A DNA stretch of 64,000 bases from Euleptes europaea (lineage: Eukaryota; Chordata; Lepidosauria; Squamata; Sphaerodactylidae), in NCBI RefSeq assembly GCF_029931775.1, contig NC_079312.1:119286872-119350871 (forward strand). Reading direction: 5' to 3'. Below are positions 22,504 through 36,204 of this stretch, piece after piece. The first letter of the stretch is position 1; each line of letters begins with the position of its first letter. The notes below the pieces were generated by a model, which was not told where the DNA came from, made no database searches, and saw only the letters and a list, made by a program, of their open reading frames with translations. The translations under genes were made by a program, and so were the position numbers.

Positions 22504-23432
22504 CGTTCTGGGGGCATTTTGACACAGAAAGGGTTAATAAATGCATACTATTTCTGAGTATTGGTTTCTAAATATTGTTCTGGAGGGCTTTCAATACACC
22601 CCACAGTTTTTTGTGGTCCTGTTATTTGTTTAATGTCCGTTCCGGAGGCATTTTGGCCTGGAAAGGGTTAATAAATGCGTGCGCGCTCCGCGTTTTGATA
22701 TCTAAAATATTGTTCTGGAGCCCCTGCAAGGTATGCCACTGTCTTTTGCAGAATTATAATTTGTTTAATTCCTGTTCTGGGCCTATCCAGGATGTTCCGG
22801 AGGGATTTTGGCCTGGAAAGGGTTAATAAATGCACGTTCTCTCCCTGTTTTGATTTCTAAAATATTGTTCTGGAGCCCCTGAAAGGCATGCCACTGTTTT
22901 TTGCTGTGGTATGATTTGTTTAATGCCCGTTCCAGGCTGTTCCGGGCTATTTTGGGCCGTTCTGGAGGCATTTTGGCCTGGAAAGGGTTAATAAATGCAT
23001 GCTCTCTACGCATTTTGATATCTAAAATATTGTTCTGGAGCCTTTGAAAGACCTGCCACTGTTTTTTGCTGTGGTATGATTTCCTGAATGCCCGTTCCGG
23101 CTGTTCCGGGCCATTTTGGGCCTTTCTGGAGGCATTTTGGCCTGGAAAGGGTTAATAAATGTGCGCTCCCTCCGCATTTCAATTTCTAAAATATTGTTCT
23201 GGAGCCCCTGCAAGGCATGCCACTGTTTTTTTGCTGTGGTATGATTTGTTTAATGCCCGTCCCGGGCCATTTTCTGCTGTTCCGGATGCATTTTGGCCTG
23301 GAAAGGGTTAATAAATGCATGCTTTCCCCGTGTTTTGATTTCTAAAATATTGTTCTAGAGCCCCTGCAAGGCATGCCACTGTTTTTTGCTGTGGTATGAT
23401 TTGTTTAATGCCCGTTCCGGGCCGTTCCGGCT
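22504..23432. repeat. Tandem repeat array, six units of about 136-165 bp
   Basis: The anchor GCCTGGAAAGGGTTAATAAA (GACACAG variant in the first unit) recurs at about 22520, 22656, 22811, 22976, 23140 and 23296. Each unit continues through TCTAAAATATTGTTCTGGAG, CATGCCACTGTTTTTTGCTG and a variable number of CCGTTCCGGGC-like words. Unit length varies because the CCGTTCCGG/CCATTTTGGGC submotifs expand and contract. Inverted monomers lie at 17155-17372 and 18133-18160. Confidence 0.9.
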
Positions 23433-23639
23433 TTTACCCCGTCCCCTCAGATAGTGAGTGAAGCAGAAAGCCCAGCCCAACAAGCTCCGATCAGGTTTGG
23501 CAGCTTCCAAGAGTCCAGCCAGAAGTAAACAAGACCAGGCTGGAGGGGCTGATGAACGAAGGCAGGAGGGCGGGGAAAGGAGAGTGGGAGAAACAGGGAG
23601 GGGGCTGGCAAAGGAGAGGTGGGACAGCAGTCAGGGAAA

Positions 23640-24085
23640 CAGCAGCTGAAGACGCACACGCAGGAGCAAGACAGGAGTGGCTGGAGGCTTCAGAAACAGC
23701 TGCGGGGGGGGGCAGAGAGAAGACAGCAAGAGATCTCTGGCAGCAAAACTGAGAAGGGCAAACAGCGACAGCAGCTGGGGAGAGCTGGACCAGCTCCGGG
23801 AGGGCCTTACAGCCAAGGGATGGCTACAGTAGGGGAAGGGATGCAGGCAATGAGTTCTTGAGACTGTAGAGGGTGAACGAGGGTACTTACTGAAAATAAA
23901 GCAAAGTAGTAACCTCGGGCAGATGAGGAGCCTGGGAGGGAGGCCCCAGCTGGCCAGTCCATAAGGGTACCCCTGGTCTGAGGCCAGTTGCACCGTAACG
24001 CTGGGTCAATATACTTACTGTTCTGGAAGGGTGACCTACAGATACTGCTGAACCACTCCCTCCTCTTTAACTTTTCCCAGCTCCG
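23640..24085. repeat. Dispersed or duplicated repeat, copy 1
   Basis: It shares long stretches with 49070-49590, for example GTGAACGAGGGTACTTACTG, AAAATAAAGCAAAG, AGTCCATAAGGGTACCCCTG and GTCTGAGGCC. It contains an AATAAA motif, so an LTR origin is possible but not shown. It lies just upstream of CYP2-A, and the second copy lies upstream of CYP2-B. Confidence 0.75.
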
Positions 24086-24384
24086 GTTGCCAGGTTTCAT
24101 ATAACCTGTACCTTTGCCCACGGTGTCAATGAACACTGTTTCTGTTTAGTTCAATAGCAGAGAGGTTAATATTGAGTCTGTAGCCACAATCAGAGTGCAA
24201 GCACCGGTTGTATCACCCTTGATGGCAGAGGACAAAGGGCAGTTTCCTCCCACAGGAGGTGTGGGGAAAGTTGCCCTGTAGGCTGCAGTTGGGGTTCTGT
24301 TGCGTCTCTGGTGGCAGTTCTTTCCCACTACCTAATCCCTCTCCAGTAGCATCTCAGACTTCCCACTAAAAGGAAAGGACAAAG

Positions 24385-24561
24385 ATGGATCTGGCAGGGG
24401 CAGGACTTCTGCTCCTTCTCTGTGTGCTGTTCCCTTTATGCTTCGTTTCCTTCCAAATGCACAAGAAGAGAAGCCACCTACCTCCAGGACCCACACCCTG
24501 GCTCTTCCTGGGCAACGTCTTTCAGAAAGATGTTTTTCCTCTGGCCAACTCCTATAAGAAG
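24385..24561 (+). CDS. CYP2-A exon 1 (membrane anchor)
   Basis: The start ATG is in context AAAGATGG. The 59 codons encode a leucine-rich anchor ([13 protein letters not shown]), then HKKRS and [13 protein letters not shown], ending SYKK in phase 0 at a GTAAGG donor. The basic residues followed by the PPGP hinge are standard for microsomal P450s. Confidence 0.93.
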
Positions 24562-27500
24562 GTAAGGCCCTCTCTTGTAGTCCTCTTTCATAGCCTCCAT
24601 GTGGTGCAGAGGAAAGTTTAGCTTTGGATGAAAGGTTGGATAAAGGAAGGTGGCCAGTTTAATTTCTCCTTCCTTTACTCATTGTTGCTTGAGTCTGCTG
24701 CTTAGATTTCTGAATGTGGCTTCTGAATATGTCCTTTCACTGGTTTTAGTTGAGTTCCTTATTACTTGCTTGGTTGCTTTTTATCTGTTTCATGAGAGGA
24801 AATGTATCATTTACAAGTCACCTTGAGGGTCTGGTAGGACAGCAGATTGAAGACAAGTACCACGATGCACACAAAATAAAGTATATATATAGTTGCATTA
24901 GGTCACAACGGACCATTGGCTGATCTAGCATCTTTTTCTTGAAATTTTGTGTTGGAGGTGTGATTGGTATAAACCCCTTCCAGAGTATTTGCTAGCATTG
25001 TTAAGAAGAATTTTCTTAACCAGGAAGTCCAGTCATCCATTTATTTTCCTCTTGTTAAGAATTTGGAGTCTTGTATAAAAAAGGAATTCCATTTTGATCA
25101 AAAGGGAAATTTGAAATTTAAAAAAAGGGCAGGAAAAGGGGTTCAACAAAATTTCAGAACTCCATTCTGCAGATGCTCGGGACAGGGAATGTCTACCCAA
25201 ACCTGCCTACCTACCTGCTAGAACACCCTGTGGTGTCTAACATCAAAATAAATAAAAACCCTCAAGGGCTTAAGCTACCAAAGGGTGCATAGAGGTGTAG
25301 CAGAAAACTGCAAAGAGAAATCGAGAGAACAGGAGTGGCCTGGTATATGCAAGCACCATGCGTTTGCTTAGGCTTGTTTTGGCTTGAAGAGATTGTAAAT
25401 GGTTTCCCAGTAAGGGCTTCCTAATGGAGTCTATGCAAGCAATCAAGCATGCGACCTTGATTGGTGGGAGAGGTTATATAAGGCATTAGGTTCGCCCTGG
25501 CCGGGGACCTTTTTTCCCCTCGAGAGGGCTGTATTTACTAGGAAGTTATGTTAGTTCTCCTTGTTGCAAATTGAGAATATTTGGGGGTTTTGTTGTTGTT
25601 GTTGTTAACTCTCTTTAAAATAAACCTTGATATTTTGTAAAGCTGATGAGCGACTGTGCTCACTGGTGAATACAGTTTACTCCAGAAACGAACCAGAGCC
25701 TAGAGAGACAACCCTTGAGGAAAGGGAAGCTTTCAGTCTTATTTTCAAATGAACTGCATCTTGCTTGCCTAGAGTCTGAAGGGGCTGTGATCAGCATTCG
25801 GGGCCAGGGCGTGAGGTTGCAGGTTCATACACCTTGCCATTAATCTCACGGGATATTCCTGGTGATGGCAGGCTTCCCCAACTCTTAGCTCCAAAGCAGA
25901 TGCAATAAAGGCTGAAAGGGCCATCTGTCCCAGCAGCTAGCATTTCTCCACAGAGTAGGGTTGCCAGCTCTCTCCCCAACCCCCGGCCACCAGCAGGGGA
26001 TGGGGGGGCAGGGTTGCCAGATCCAGGTTGTGAAACTCCTGGAGATTTGGAGCATGAGCCTGGGGGCGGGGACAGGGGCCCTCAGTGGGGTACAATGCCA
26101 CAGAGTCCACCCTCCAAAGCATCAATTTTCTCCATGGGAACTGATCTCTGTAGTCTGGAGATGAGCTGTAACTCCAGGGGATCCCAGATTCCACCTGGAG
26201 GCTGGCATCCTTACTTCAGAGGCCTCTGCTGAATGGAAAAAAAGAAAAAGAGGCCAGCCAAGGGGATGGTGTGTGGAAGGGGGTCCTGGCTTGGAAGGAA
26301 AGGTCTGATTCTTAAGTGTGAGGATGTGTCACTGGCAACCAAGATCAAGTTAATTCATGCCATCGTATTCCCTATTACTATGTATGGGTGTGAAAGCTGG
26401 ACAGTGAAGAAAGCTGGTAGGAAGAAAGTAGATTCTTCTGAAATGTGGTGTTGGAGGAGAGTGTTATGGATACCGTGGACTGCCAAAAAACAAAACAAAT
26501 CAGTGGGTTATAGATCAAATCAAGCCTGAACTGACCCTAGAAGCTAAAATGACTAAACTGAGGCTATTGTACTTTGGTCACAATATGTGTAGACAAGAGT
26601 CACTGGAAAAGACAATCATACTAGGAAAAATTTAAGGCAGCAGGAAAAGAGGAAGACCCAACAAGAGGTGGATTGACTCAATAAAGGAAGCCACAGCCCT
26701 CCCTCAAATTCTTAGTCCTCCTAAAGGCAATCATGAGTTTCTTACTGCATGAAGGAATATTTTCTAGCAAGTACCAGTTTTTACTAATGCTCTTTTTTTT
26801 ACCCCCTCACTTATATCATTATAAGAAAAATTATATATAATCTGATCACAAGCAGTTTTTTCTTTGTTCATAAGTAAACATGAAATTCTAACAAAATTCT
26901 AATATATCATTTCTCCATTGTTGGTCCACCACACACAAGTAAGGAAATTATTAGTTCCCTCAGTCAAGCTCTGGTCTTTTCCTTTCCTGCCGCAGGCCAG
27001 ATTGACTGGGGGGGGGGGGGCTCTTAATATGAGCATTGGCAACCTTACCAACTGCCCGTGCTCAGTGAGCTCCTGCTCCCTGGGCCCTAAAATCCAAAAC
27101 TTCCAATGGAAATAATATGCAAACGTGAAACTGGCATGGGTTAAATTCGTAAAACACTAGTTCTGATAGCTCAGGGTTGCTCCTAAACCAACCCCCTTTT
27201 TTGTAACAGATGGGATATTTTCCACTTTCCCTATCTGTGTTGCCTTTTCCCCAAATGTGGACCCAAAATGGTTTACATTGCTCTCCTGTCCTCAATTTTA
27301 TCCTCCCGGTGACCCACTGCACCCAGCAAGTTTCTGTGGCAGAGGTGGGATTACAACCTGAGTCTTCTAGATCCTAGTCAGATATTGTAAGCACTATGCT
27401 ACACTGGCTCTGATAGGTGTGGGAGGTCCCCCGTCCCCCGGGTTCATAATGGAGGGGATAATTTCCATCCTCCCTGTCTGTACTGCCACCACCTTCCTTG

Positions 27501-30500
27501 TGGGGCTGGAGATGATCTGGGTTAGAATATTCCAATTTCCTTCATTTTCAGCACTTCAGGTACCATCAAGCTGGTGGCTGATTTTGAAACCTTCAGCTTT
27601 ATTTTTCTGATGCCTGCCACAAAGAGACAACCTTATTTTCCATTGCAAATAAGCAGGTATATATGTGGAGATAAACCTGCCCCAGGATGGCCTGTTTCCC
27701 TTCATTTTTGGCACTGCAACTCCTATCATAATCCTGACGTTGATAGCCAATTTTCAAAAGTCTAGTTTTATTTCCTGATGAGTTGTGCCTGCTACAAACA
27801 AACATAACTTCCATCAAAAATACCTTGGGGGGGGGATTTGGAGCTGTTCTGGTCCAGCATATCCCAATTCCCTTCATTGTTGGCACTGCAACTCCCATGA
27901 TCAATCTGAATCTGGTGGCGAATTTTGCAATGCTTGGCTTTATCTGATGAGTTTGTGGCAGGCAAAACAGACAACTGCCGCAGCTATTCCAAACACACAA
28001 ACACCCCGAGAGAGACAGAGAGAGTTAATGAGTGAGTTAGTTCTGGAGGTATTCAGGACTAGGATTTTCTGATTCCCTTGATTTTTGGCACTGCAACTCC
28101 CATGAAGGAGATTGCTCATTTTGGCTATCACCTAACAGTATTTTCTGAACCTAGCGTAGGGCTCTCTGGCTAATAAACTATACAGGAATCTTTATTTGGC
28201 AGTTAAAAATAGTTTATTGACATCATTAACCAGAGGACTTTATTTGTAGAGAGCCCTTTTGCTCGTTCCCTTGAAGCTTCTCTACCTGAATAATCACTCC
28301 CATCCCTTAGTCTATGTTTGGGTCTTCTTTACCACTCATCTCTTAAAGGAACCTTATCTTCATGCCTAGCTGTGTTTTCTGATGAGTTATGCCTTCCACA
28401 TACAGACTACCTTACATCCAAACTAGATGTGATGGCTTTCTCATGTCCAACACAGGCACGCTGATGCCATTTTAATGCCTAAAATGGGAAAATTAAAAAA
28501 TGCTGTGGTTGTTTGGCACTTGAAAAGATGTGTGTGGGTCATGGTGGAAATAATAGTGCCTCTTCCCACTGCACTGCCTCACAGCATTTTTTAAATCACT
28601 CATCTTAGGCATTAAAATGGTGGCATGTCAGACTTGAGGAAGCTGTCATGTCTAGTGTTGCCCTTTGTTTCCACTGCAGATAACCTGGGGGTGTGTGGGT
28701 GTTAGGAGATAATGTGGGCCAGAATGATTCAATATTTGGCACTAATTTTAACCCTCCTAGTTTTATTTTTGAATGAGTTATACCTGCCACAGATGGATTC
28801 GTCATCGATTGTGTTGTGTGTTGTCCACACTGGGTGTACTGACATGATTATTTTATTTTCAACTCCTTTAGTTTGTATTATCTGAACACACAGCTTCTTT
28901 GTGGTTGAGCTACTGATGAGTTTATTTGTTCGGTATCAGGAAAACATTAACATAGGAATGCTTGGAAATATTTAGCACTGGGGTATAGTTGGAGGAACCT
29001 CATAATTTTTTCCCAAGTAACTTCTAATGAAATAAGGAGATGGAAAGAAAACGAGTCTTGTTCATTGGTCTGCCAGGCCATACTGTCATCTAGTCTCATG
29101 TTACATGTATTTTGTGCAAAAGGGAGCAGATTGTTCAAAAGTTGGGCAGACATTGCAACATAAAAATAAGGAACCAAAAGTTATTATTTTGCCCTGCTTG
29201 CTTTTACTCTCAGCAGTGCCAATCAAGATATTCAAGTATTTCTTTCAAGACTGTTCAAGAGGAAACCTTCCAGATTTTTACTCCTTGAACCAACCAAAGA
29301 GTGACTAAAGAGTGTTGAGATGCATTGACTGGTCATAAGATAGCGCTTGTGAGGTGTTTTTTGAATTTTGGATCACATGAGAACTGATTCCAAAAATAAT
29401 TCCATTTATGTAGGATTAAGATGATCATAACCGAAGGGCAAAGGGCAACAAACTTAGGGCAGTTGCCCCCGAACAGGGCTCATTGCCTTATGAGTAACAG
29501 TCTGTCTGGTTCTGTCTTCAGCTGATGAAGAAGTATGGCCCCGTCTTCACTGTCTGGAAGGGACCAAAGCCTATGGTTGTGCTATGTGGATATGAGGCGG
29601 TGAAAGAGGCTTTGGTGGATCACTCTGAAGAGTTTGGTGGGCGACCCCTCATCCCTATCAATTACCGAATAAGCAAGAGCCTTGGTGGGTATTGTCCTTT
29701 CTTTTTCTTTGTAGCTGCTGTTTCATATGCCATGCAGTTTTCAACTGTAACATGTTAATAAGAGGGGAAAAAACTCATTTCTCAGTTTCATGCAGTGTAG
29801 TAAAAAGAACCAATTTTAAACTTTGCCTTCCTCAAAAGAAGCAGCTTTTCCTATCTACTGTTTAGGTGGAGCTAGGTATGAAGTAAAACATGTTTATCAC
29901 CAGAAACAATAACACTGTATTGAGTCCCCCTCAACTCTGGCCATGGTATATAGTTATGGAAATGCATGCCATTACCACCTCAGTGTGCCATGGAGGAAGG
30001 AAACAGAAGATGTAGTAATATTGTACCTAGTTATGCCCTCTGCTTTTTGGGGGGGGGTTCAATTGCAAATGACAATGGAGGTGAGATCCAAAGATAATTC
30101 GTTGTGTGGAATGGACCTTTCCTGCCTCCCCTCTCAAACTACAGCCCAAAATGCTGCCTCTGGGAGACTTGGGACCCTCAGTAAAAGCAAGAGGGAGAAA
30201 GTGGGGGTCTGGGATAAGAAGGAAAAATTGGAAGAAATTTCCCTTTGCATTCCACTGATGGAAATGAAAGTATATCAACATATGGTGTGATTCTCCGTTT
30301 TGTGTCTTCCTCTCTCAGTATCCTTAAGAGTAGTGTAACACTTAGTTGCAAAATGACTTATTGCTACCACAGATGAGAATAAAAGATTGAAGGGGGAAAG
30401 CACCAAAATCAATTTCTCATCTAGAAATTTTTGGTGTATCGTGAACAGACAAATTCATTTGTAATTATATCATTTCAGGAGACTCGGAAAGAAATGAGAG

Positions 30501-33500
30501 AAAATGGAGGGAGCAGCGCCGCTTCCTGCTTTCCACTCTTCGGGACTTTGGGATGGGAAAGAAAACCATGTCTGAGAGGGTACAGGAGGAGGCTGGTTGC
30601 CTGGTTCAGGAAATTGCAGCCACAAAAGGTGCTCCTGAGTCCAATTTACAGCAAAGAAACAGAAAGCATTTTTCTTGGGCAGGAACTTCTAGGAATGGGA
30701 TTGGAAATTCAAAATGGAATGGACTGAACACTAATGGTCACCAGGAATGTTGCTTTACAGTAATCTAGATTTAAGCTCAGTTTCTTCTGCAGGTCAATGA
30801 AAAGAAGGGGAAATATTGCTAAGTAGCAGGATGGCATTGCTAAGTTTCCACATGTACTGTGCTGCAATATTTATCATCCATGACACTAGTATTCACTGGA
30901 AATACTATCGCTATCTAGTAATGCCCCCCTTTAGCTTTTACATTTTGTCCCACTGTGTCAGAGTACAGAAGAATTTTGTTCTCTTTACTATTTCCTCTGT
31001 ACCTTTCTGCTAACTACCAGTATCTGATACTAGTGTCGGATGAAGCATTTTCTTTGCATTAAACCATCAAAATCCCATGATAAGGGATAATTTTGTTCTC
31101 TTTACTATTTCCTCTGTATCTTTCTGCTAACTACCAGTATCTGATACTAGTGTCGGATGAAGCATTTTCTTTGCATTAAACCATCAAAATCCCATGATAA
31201 GGGATTGATAATAGGCTCCAGCCTATATCGATATTCATTTATTCCTCTATCCATTTGTGAATAAATGTTGGCAGCATAAATATCAATTACAAAGAAAAAA
31301 AACATAATTAAAACTTTCATATTATCAGTGTACCTAAAACTCTAGATGGGGCTGCATCGGCCACTAGAAGTGGAGAACATCAAAAACATACTTGTTACTG
31401 TGGTTCCTTAGTGATACTCAGATCTCCACAAGTAATGACTCTTAAGTAATTAATTTTCTCAAGTAGAGCACTCCCTCTGCCTACATCCATGGTTTTTTAA
31501 ATTTAAAATTATAGTGCTTTGAGTGCATTTGACCTTGTGCAGTTTACTTATTTACATTTATTTATTTAGAAGCTATATGTTCTCCCCTTATACTTAAGGA
31601 GCACCCAAGATCACTTACAGTGATGTGAATAATATATATACCAGCTTACAGTAATGATATGTATATTATATATGCTGTACATGGTACAATCAAACATATA
31701 CACAATGAGGGAATTAACCAAGTGTATACAAATATATTTAAAGCATCAAAGATACATTAAGAACATAGCAAAATTCAATAAACTCAGATACAGCAGAGAA
31801 AAACATATCTTTAAAAGTAGCAGAGATAAAATAAGTTTTAAAATTCCAAAATAGTCACAAAAACAGAGTAATGAAACCCAGATTTAGAAATATTCAGCCG
31901 CACTGAATAATGCTACATGTGTAACGGTTATGAATAATTCTGAATCAAAATTGTATTGTTCTGGATATTTGGAATGAGTTTTAATATGCAAAGTCCTATT
32001 GACTTCTATAGAAAGCAGGCAGGGCTGCTTGCAAGAGGAGGAAAGTGAACTACTGTATTCCTCAGATAGCTTGGCCTGGCTTCTTGAGAAAGGAAACTAG
32101 CACTCCTCAGGGGGTGGGCAGAGGGCTCAGGGTCCCCTGATTAGTGTTGTCATGGTTTTGTGAGTGATGTCTGTCTGTGCTTTTGACATTCTGAAGCAGC
32201 ACAGCCATAGAAGGTATTTTCATATTGGTTCTTTTGAAATGAGAGGAGGACACAGTTGCTTATATAATTCCTGTTTTCCCCTGATTGTTTGTTGTGTTCT
32301 GCATGCTGTAACACTCTTCTCTGTGTCCATTTCTAATCACCTCAACTTACATTCGATTTGCTCTCTACTCCTTAGTGGACATTAGGAATAAAATAGATTA
32401 AGTAGATGGTAGATTAATAGGGAAATTTTATATCCAGTTTCAGCCCCTTTAGGGGAATACCCAGCATGTGTGTTTCCTGAAGCGGGGAGCGGAGCCGCTT
32501 AGGGGCTGGTGTGATGTCACAGACAGCATCCATGCCACTTGTGCTGTGCAAAGTGGCACTGATGCTGGCGCAGGGTGATTTACGCCGGCTCTGGCGAGGG
32601 ACGCAACAGCACAAGCCTTGTATGCCAGCGCTGCTTCTCCAGCAGTGCTTTTCCAGTGTGAATGCTTGCACTGGAGTACACTGACTGGGGCACTCTCGGG
32701 GTGATCTTGGGGGCGGAACTGCCTTTAGGCAGCTTCCAAAGCCCTTTCACCGCAGGAACATGCTATTTTGCATGCGTCAAGTTACACCTGCAAAATAGGT
32801 GGCGTAGCCCCGTGAAACTCAATGGGGGAGCTTTACAGGGATTTTTAAAAAGTAGGGTTTTTAATTTTCTTTGCAGTCCAAGAAGCCTCTCGGGAGGTGG
32901 CTGAAAGTGCTGGAAGAAAGATAACGACACCAATAGTGGATGGGCATCACTTTAACTCCTGCACTGTAACATTTAAGAAATATCGCCGATGTTAATGCTC
33001 AGGTAGAAGTAATGAGTGCAGTGCCTCAAGCTCAAAATGTATAAGGAATTATTTTAGGTTTAAATCTGGAATAACTACTGTGAGAACGGAGGTCCATGTT
33101 ATGTGCCCCCATTCTGTTTCTCCTACAGGACAGGCCTTTGATCCAACAAGTAGTGTCTTCAGTGCTGTTTCTGATGTGCTCTGCTGTGTTATCTTTGGAA
33201 CTCGGTTTGACTATAAAGATCCTGTCTTCCAAGAGCACCTGCGCGTTATTGATGACTTCATGAACTTCCTTCATGCTTCCTTTGGACTGGTATGTTGCAT
33301 CTTCTGTACTCTGTATCTGACTTCTCATGCAGAGTCAAGAGTGTTCAATCTTGGTCTGGTCAGGCAAACCATAGAATTCTTTAAAAATGTTGGGAAGAAC
33401 AATTGATAGAATAATTTATCTATAAAGGTAGGGGAAATAGGATACCCTTTAAATTAAGAGTAGCAACCATGTTGTAATGGAAAACTAGTTGGGAAAAGCC

Positions 33501-36173
33501 TGATCTACAACAGATTGGGACTATGATATGGTTGGTGGGCACCAGGTAAAGCAGCCTGAAACTAAGCAGGTGTGGGTCAGGTCATTGCATGGTTGAAAGA
33601 CCTCCTGAGAATATAAGGATGTAGCACTGGATTCTGTGAGAGAAAAAGGACATGAAAAAGTCAGTCTCCATATGAGGCAATCCAAGTCTAAATATGGACG
33701 GATCTGTTTTGACTTATATCAGAGTTAGGAATGTGAACTGGAGAGTTTGTAGTTTGACCCCTTTCCCCCAAAAATTCTAAATTTACCCCAGACACTATTT
33801 CAGCATAGTTCTTCTGTCTAAACATCAACAGCAGAGGTTGCACACAGGGCATATGGGTGCCCACCATGACAAGAAAAAAATGTTGGAACAAAAAACACCC
33901 TTAGGGGAAATATTTCAATTATTTTTATGAATGAATGGGTTCCATTAAAGAAGACATCAGCAAAACCTGCTGTTTCACAAGCTGCTCTTATAGCATGGGG
34001 ATTGATCCAGTCAGCTGGGCTCTGAGTAGGAGTGGGAAAGAGAGCTGATGGAGTGCTGAATGTACCTAATTGAGGAAGGTGATTTCAGCTGATTGTGGAA
34101 GTTGATTATTGTCGATTGGGTCTGCTTTGCCTGGGGCTGACTGCTAGCCCTGCCTTCTTCTGGGTAAGCCTTTAATTGTGTTAGGCTCCCTCTTGCCAGA
34201 GGCAGACCACAGTCAGCCAGGCTCTGAGTAGGAGTGGGAAAGAGAGCTGATAGAGTGGTGAGTGTTTTGTTTCTTTTTTGCTTTCCTTAACTTCTGGGGA
34301 GCATTAGCTGAAGTTACTGTGTGGATGTTGTCTGAGGGTGTGTATAGCCTGCTGTAGAGTGGTGCCTGTTTGAATAAGTGTTGTTTCTGTTTATCTTTTT
34401 TGCCTGGGTAGTAGCTGAGTATACCTATTTGAGGAAGATGGTTGTTGTAGATTGTCTGCTTTGCCTGGGGCAGACTTCTGGCCCCAATTTCTGGATTTCC
34501 AAAAGGCTTTTGACAAAGTTCCCCACCAAAGACTGCTAAGCAAACTTCGTAGTCATGGGATAAGAGGACAAGTCCTCTTATGGATTGAGAGCTGGCTGAA
34601 AAATAGGAAGCAGAGAATAGGAAAAAATAGTCAGTTCTCACAATGGAGGGTTGTGAGCAGTGGGGTCCCTCGGGGATCTGTGTTGGGACTGGTGCTTTTC
34701 AACCTGTTCATTATTAACCTGGCGCTGGGGTGAACAGTGCTGTTCACCAGGAGGCAGGAGCCAGCAAGAAGTGCTCATCTAAACCCACCTCCCTAGAGGA
34801 GCTGGGAGCTGGCAAGCAGTGCCGATCTGAACCCCCCAATTCAGATTCCACTCATTTTTGGTGTGGAAGTTGGACGATGAAGAAAGCCGACAGGAAGATT
34901 CCTTTGAAATGTGTGTTGGAGGACCCTTTTAGGGATACCATGGACTGCCAAAAAGACAAATCAGTGGGTTCTAGATCAAATCAATCCTGAACTATCTCTA
35001 GAAGCTAAAATGACTACACTAAGACTATTGTACTTTGGTCACGTTATTAGAAGGCAACTCATTGGAAAAGACAATAACGCTACGAAAAACTGAAGGCAGA
35101 AGGAAAACAGGAAGACCCAACATGAGATGGATTGACTCTGTAAAGGAAGCCTCAGTTTGCAGGACCTGAGCAAGGCTGTTAACAATAGGACATTTTGGAG
35201 GTCATTAATTCATAGGGTCACCATAAGTCGGAAGTGACATGATGGTATTTAACACACATGCCTTTCTCCCTGTGACCTCTTGGTCTTTTATATGGCTCCC
35301 ACATGCTTTCATTGCCATGTTTTCCCTTTTCCCCATTTAAAAGTCCTGGAATATTGTATCCGTTGACTCTTTGGTATGAGCTGTCTTGATTTTTATGTTC
35401 CCCTGCTCCATGGGCTTTCCCTCCAGAAGTCAATTAAAAAGCTGGTCTGTGAACTTTTTCAGATTCCAGTCACAGCCTCCACAACCATGTCTAAGCGGAC
35501 ACACATGCAGTATCTAACTGTATGCATCATCTCCTCTGTAGATATACAACACTTTCCCCAAAATAATGGACTTTCTACCTGGACCTCATAAGACGCTTCT
35601 GTCAGGTTGTGAAAAGTTGTTTGCCTGCTTCCATGAGAGGGTGAAGGCCCACAAACAGACTCTGGACCCTGAAAACCCTCGCGATTATATAGACTGCCTC
35701 CTGATCAAGATGGAAGAGGTAAGGGATTCATAATTTTTTTTCAAGTTTTTGTAACTGTCAAGGATGTCAAAAGGGTTCTTCCAAATTCTTCATTATGCTG
35801 GAAGTTAAAACAAACAAAGGGGATGGAAGAAAAAAAGAGTTTTCCACCCACTGTCTTAAGTCCTTGGTTTTCTCCCTAAAGGCAATTATCATTTAAGAAA
35901 ATTATGTAACATCATAGAATATGAAGTCAACTCACATTGGCTGAAGCAGTTGCTGAAAATAGCTCAAAGTTATTCATTGAGAGGCTTGACTCCCTACCTG
36001 AGGATGTCAAGATATGTGTAGAGCCAGATGACAACTTGACTTTTAAAACCCAGGTCTGTACCTTGTGCTGTGTTTCACAAAGTGGACTAAGAACTGGATC
36101 GATTACAGGCTCAGGGAATTATGGAACCTCTCAATTTCTCTAACTGGGCTGCCCCAATAGTTCCTGTATGTGT

Positions 36174-36204
<31 letters not shown>

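Noticed and set aside
22783-23213. Minus-strand open frames repeating INPFQAKMPPERP-like peptides
   Set aside because: They are translations of the tandem repeat. Unit lengths are not multiples of three, so no frame persists through the array. A repeat protein is not supported.
22504-23432. CRISPR-like direct repeats
   Set aside because: Units are about 155 bp with no short-repeat/unique-spacer alternation, in a vertebrate genome. This is a satellite-type array.
35937-36143. 68-codon frame starting [13 protein letters not shown] as a host exon
   Set aside because: No splice sites or P450 similarity, and the following sequence is a Gypsy RT fossil, so it probably belongs to that element or to chance.
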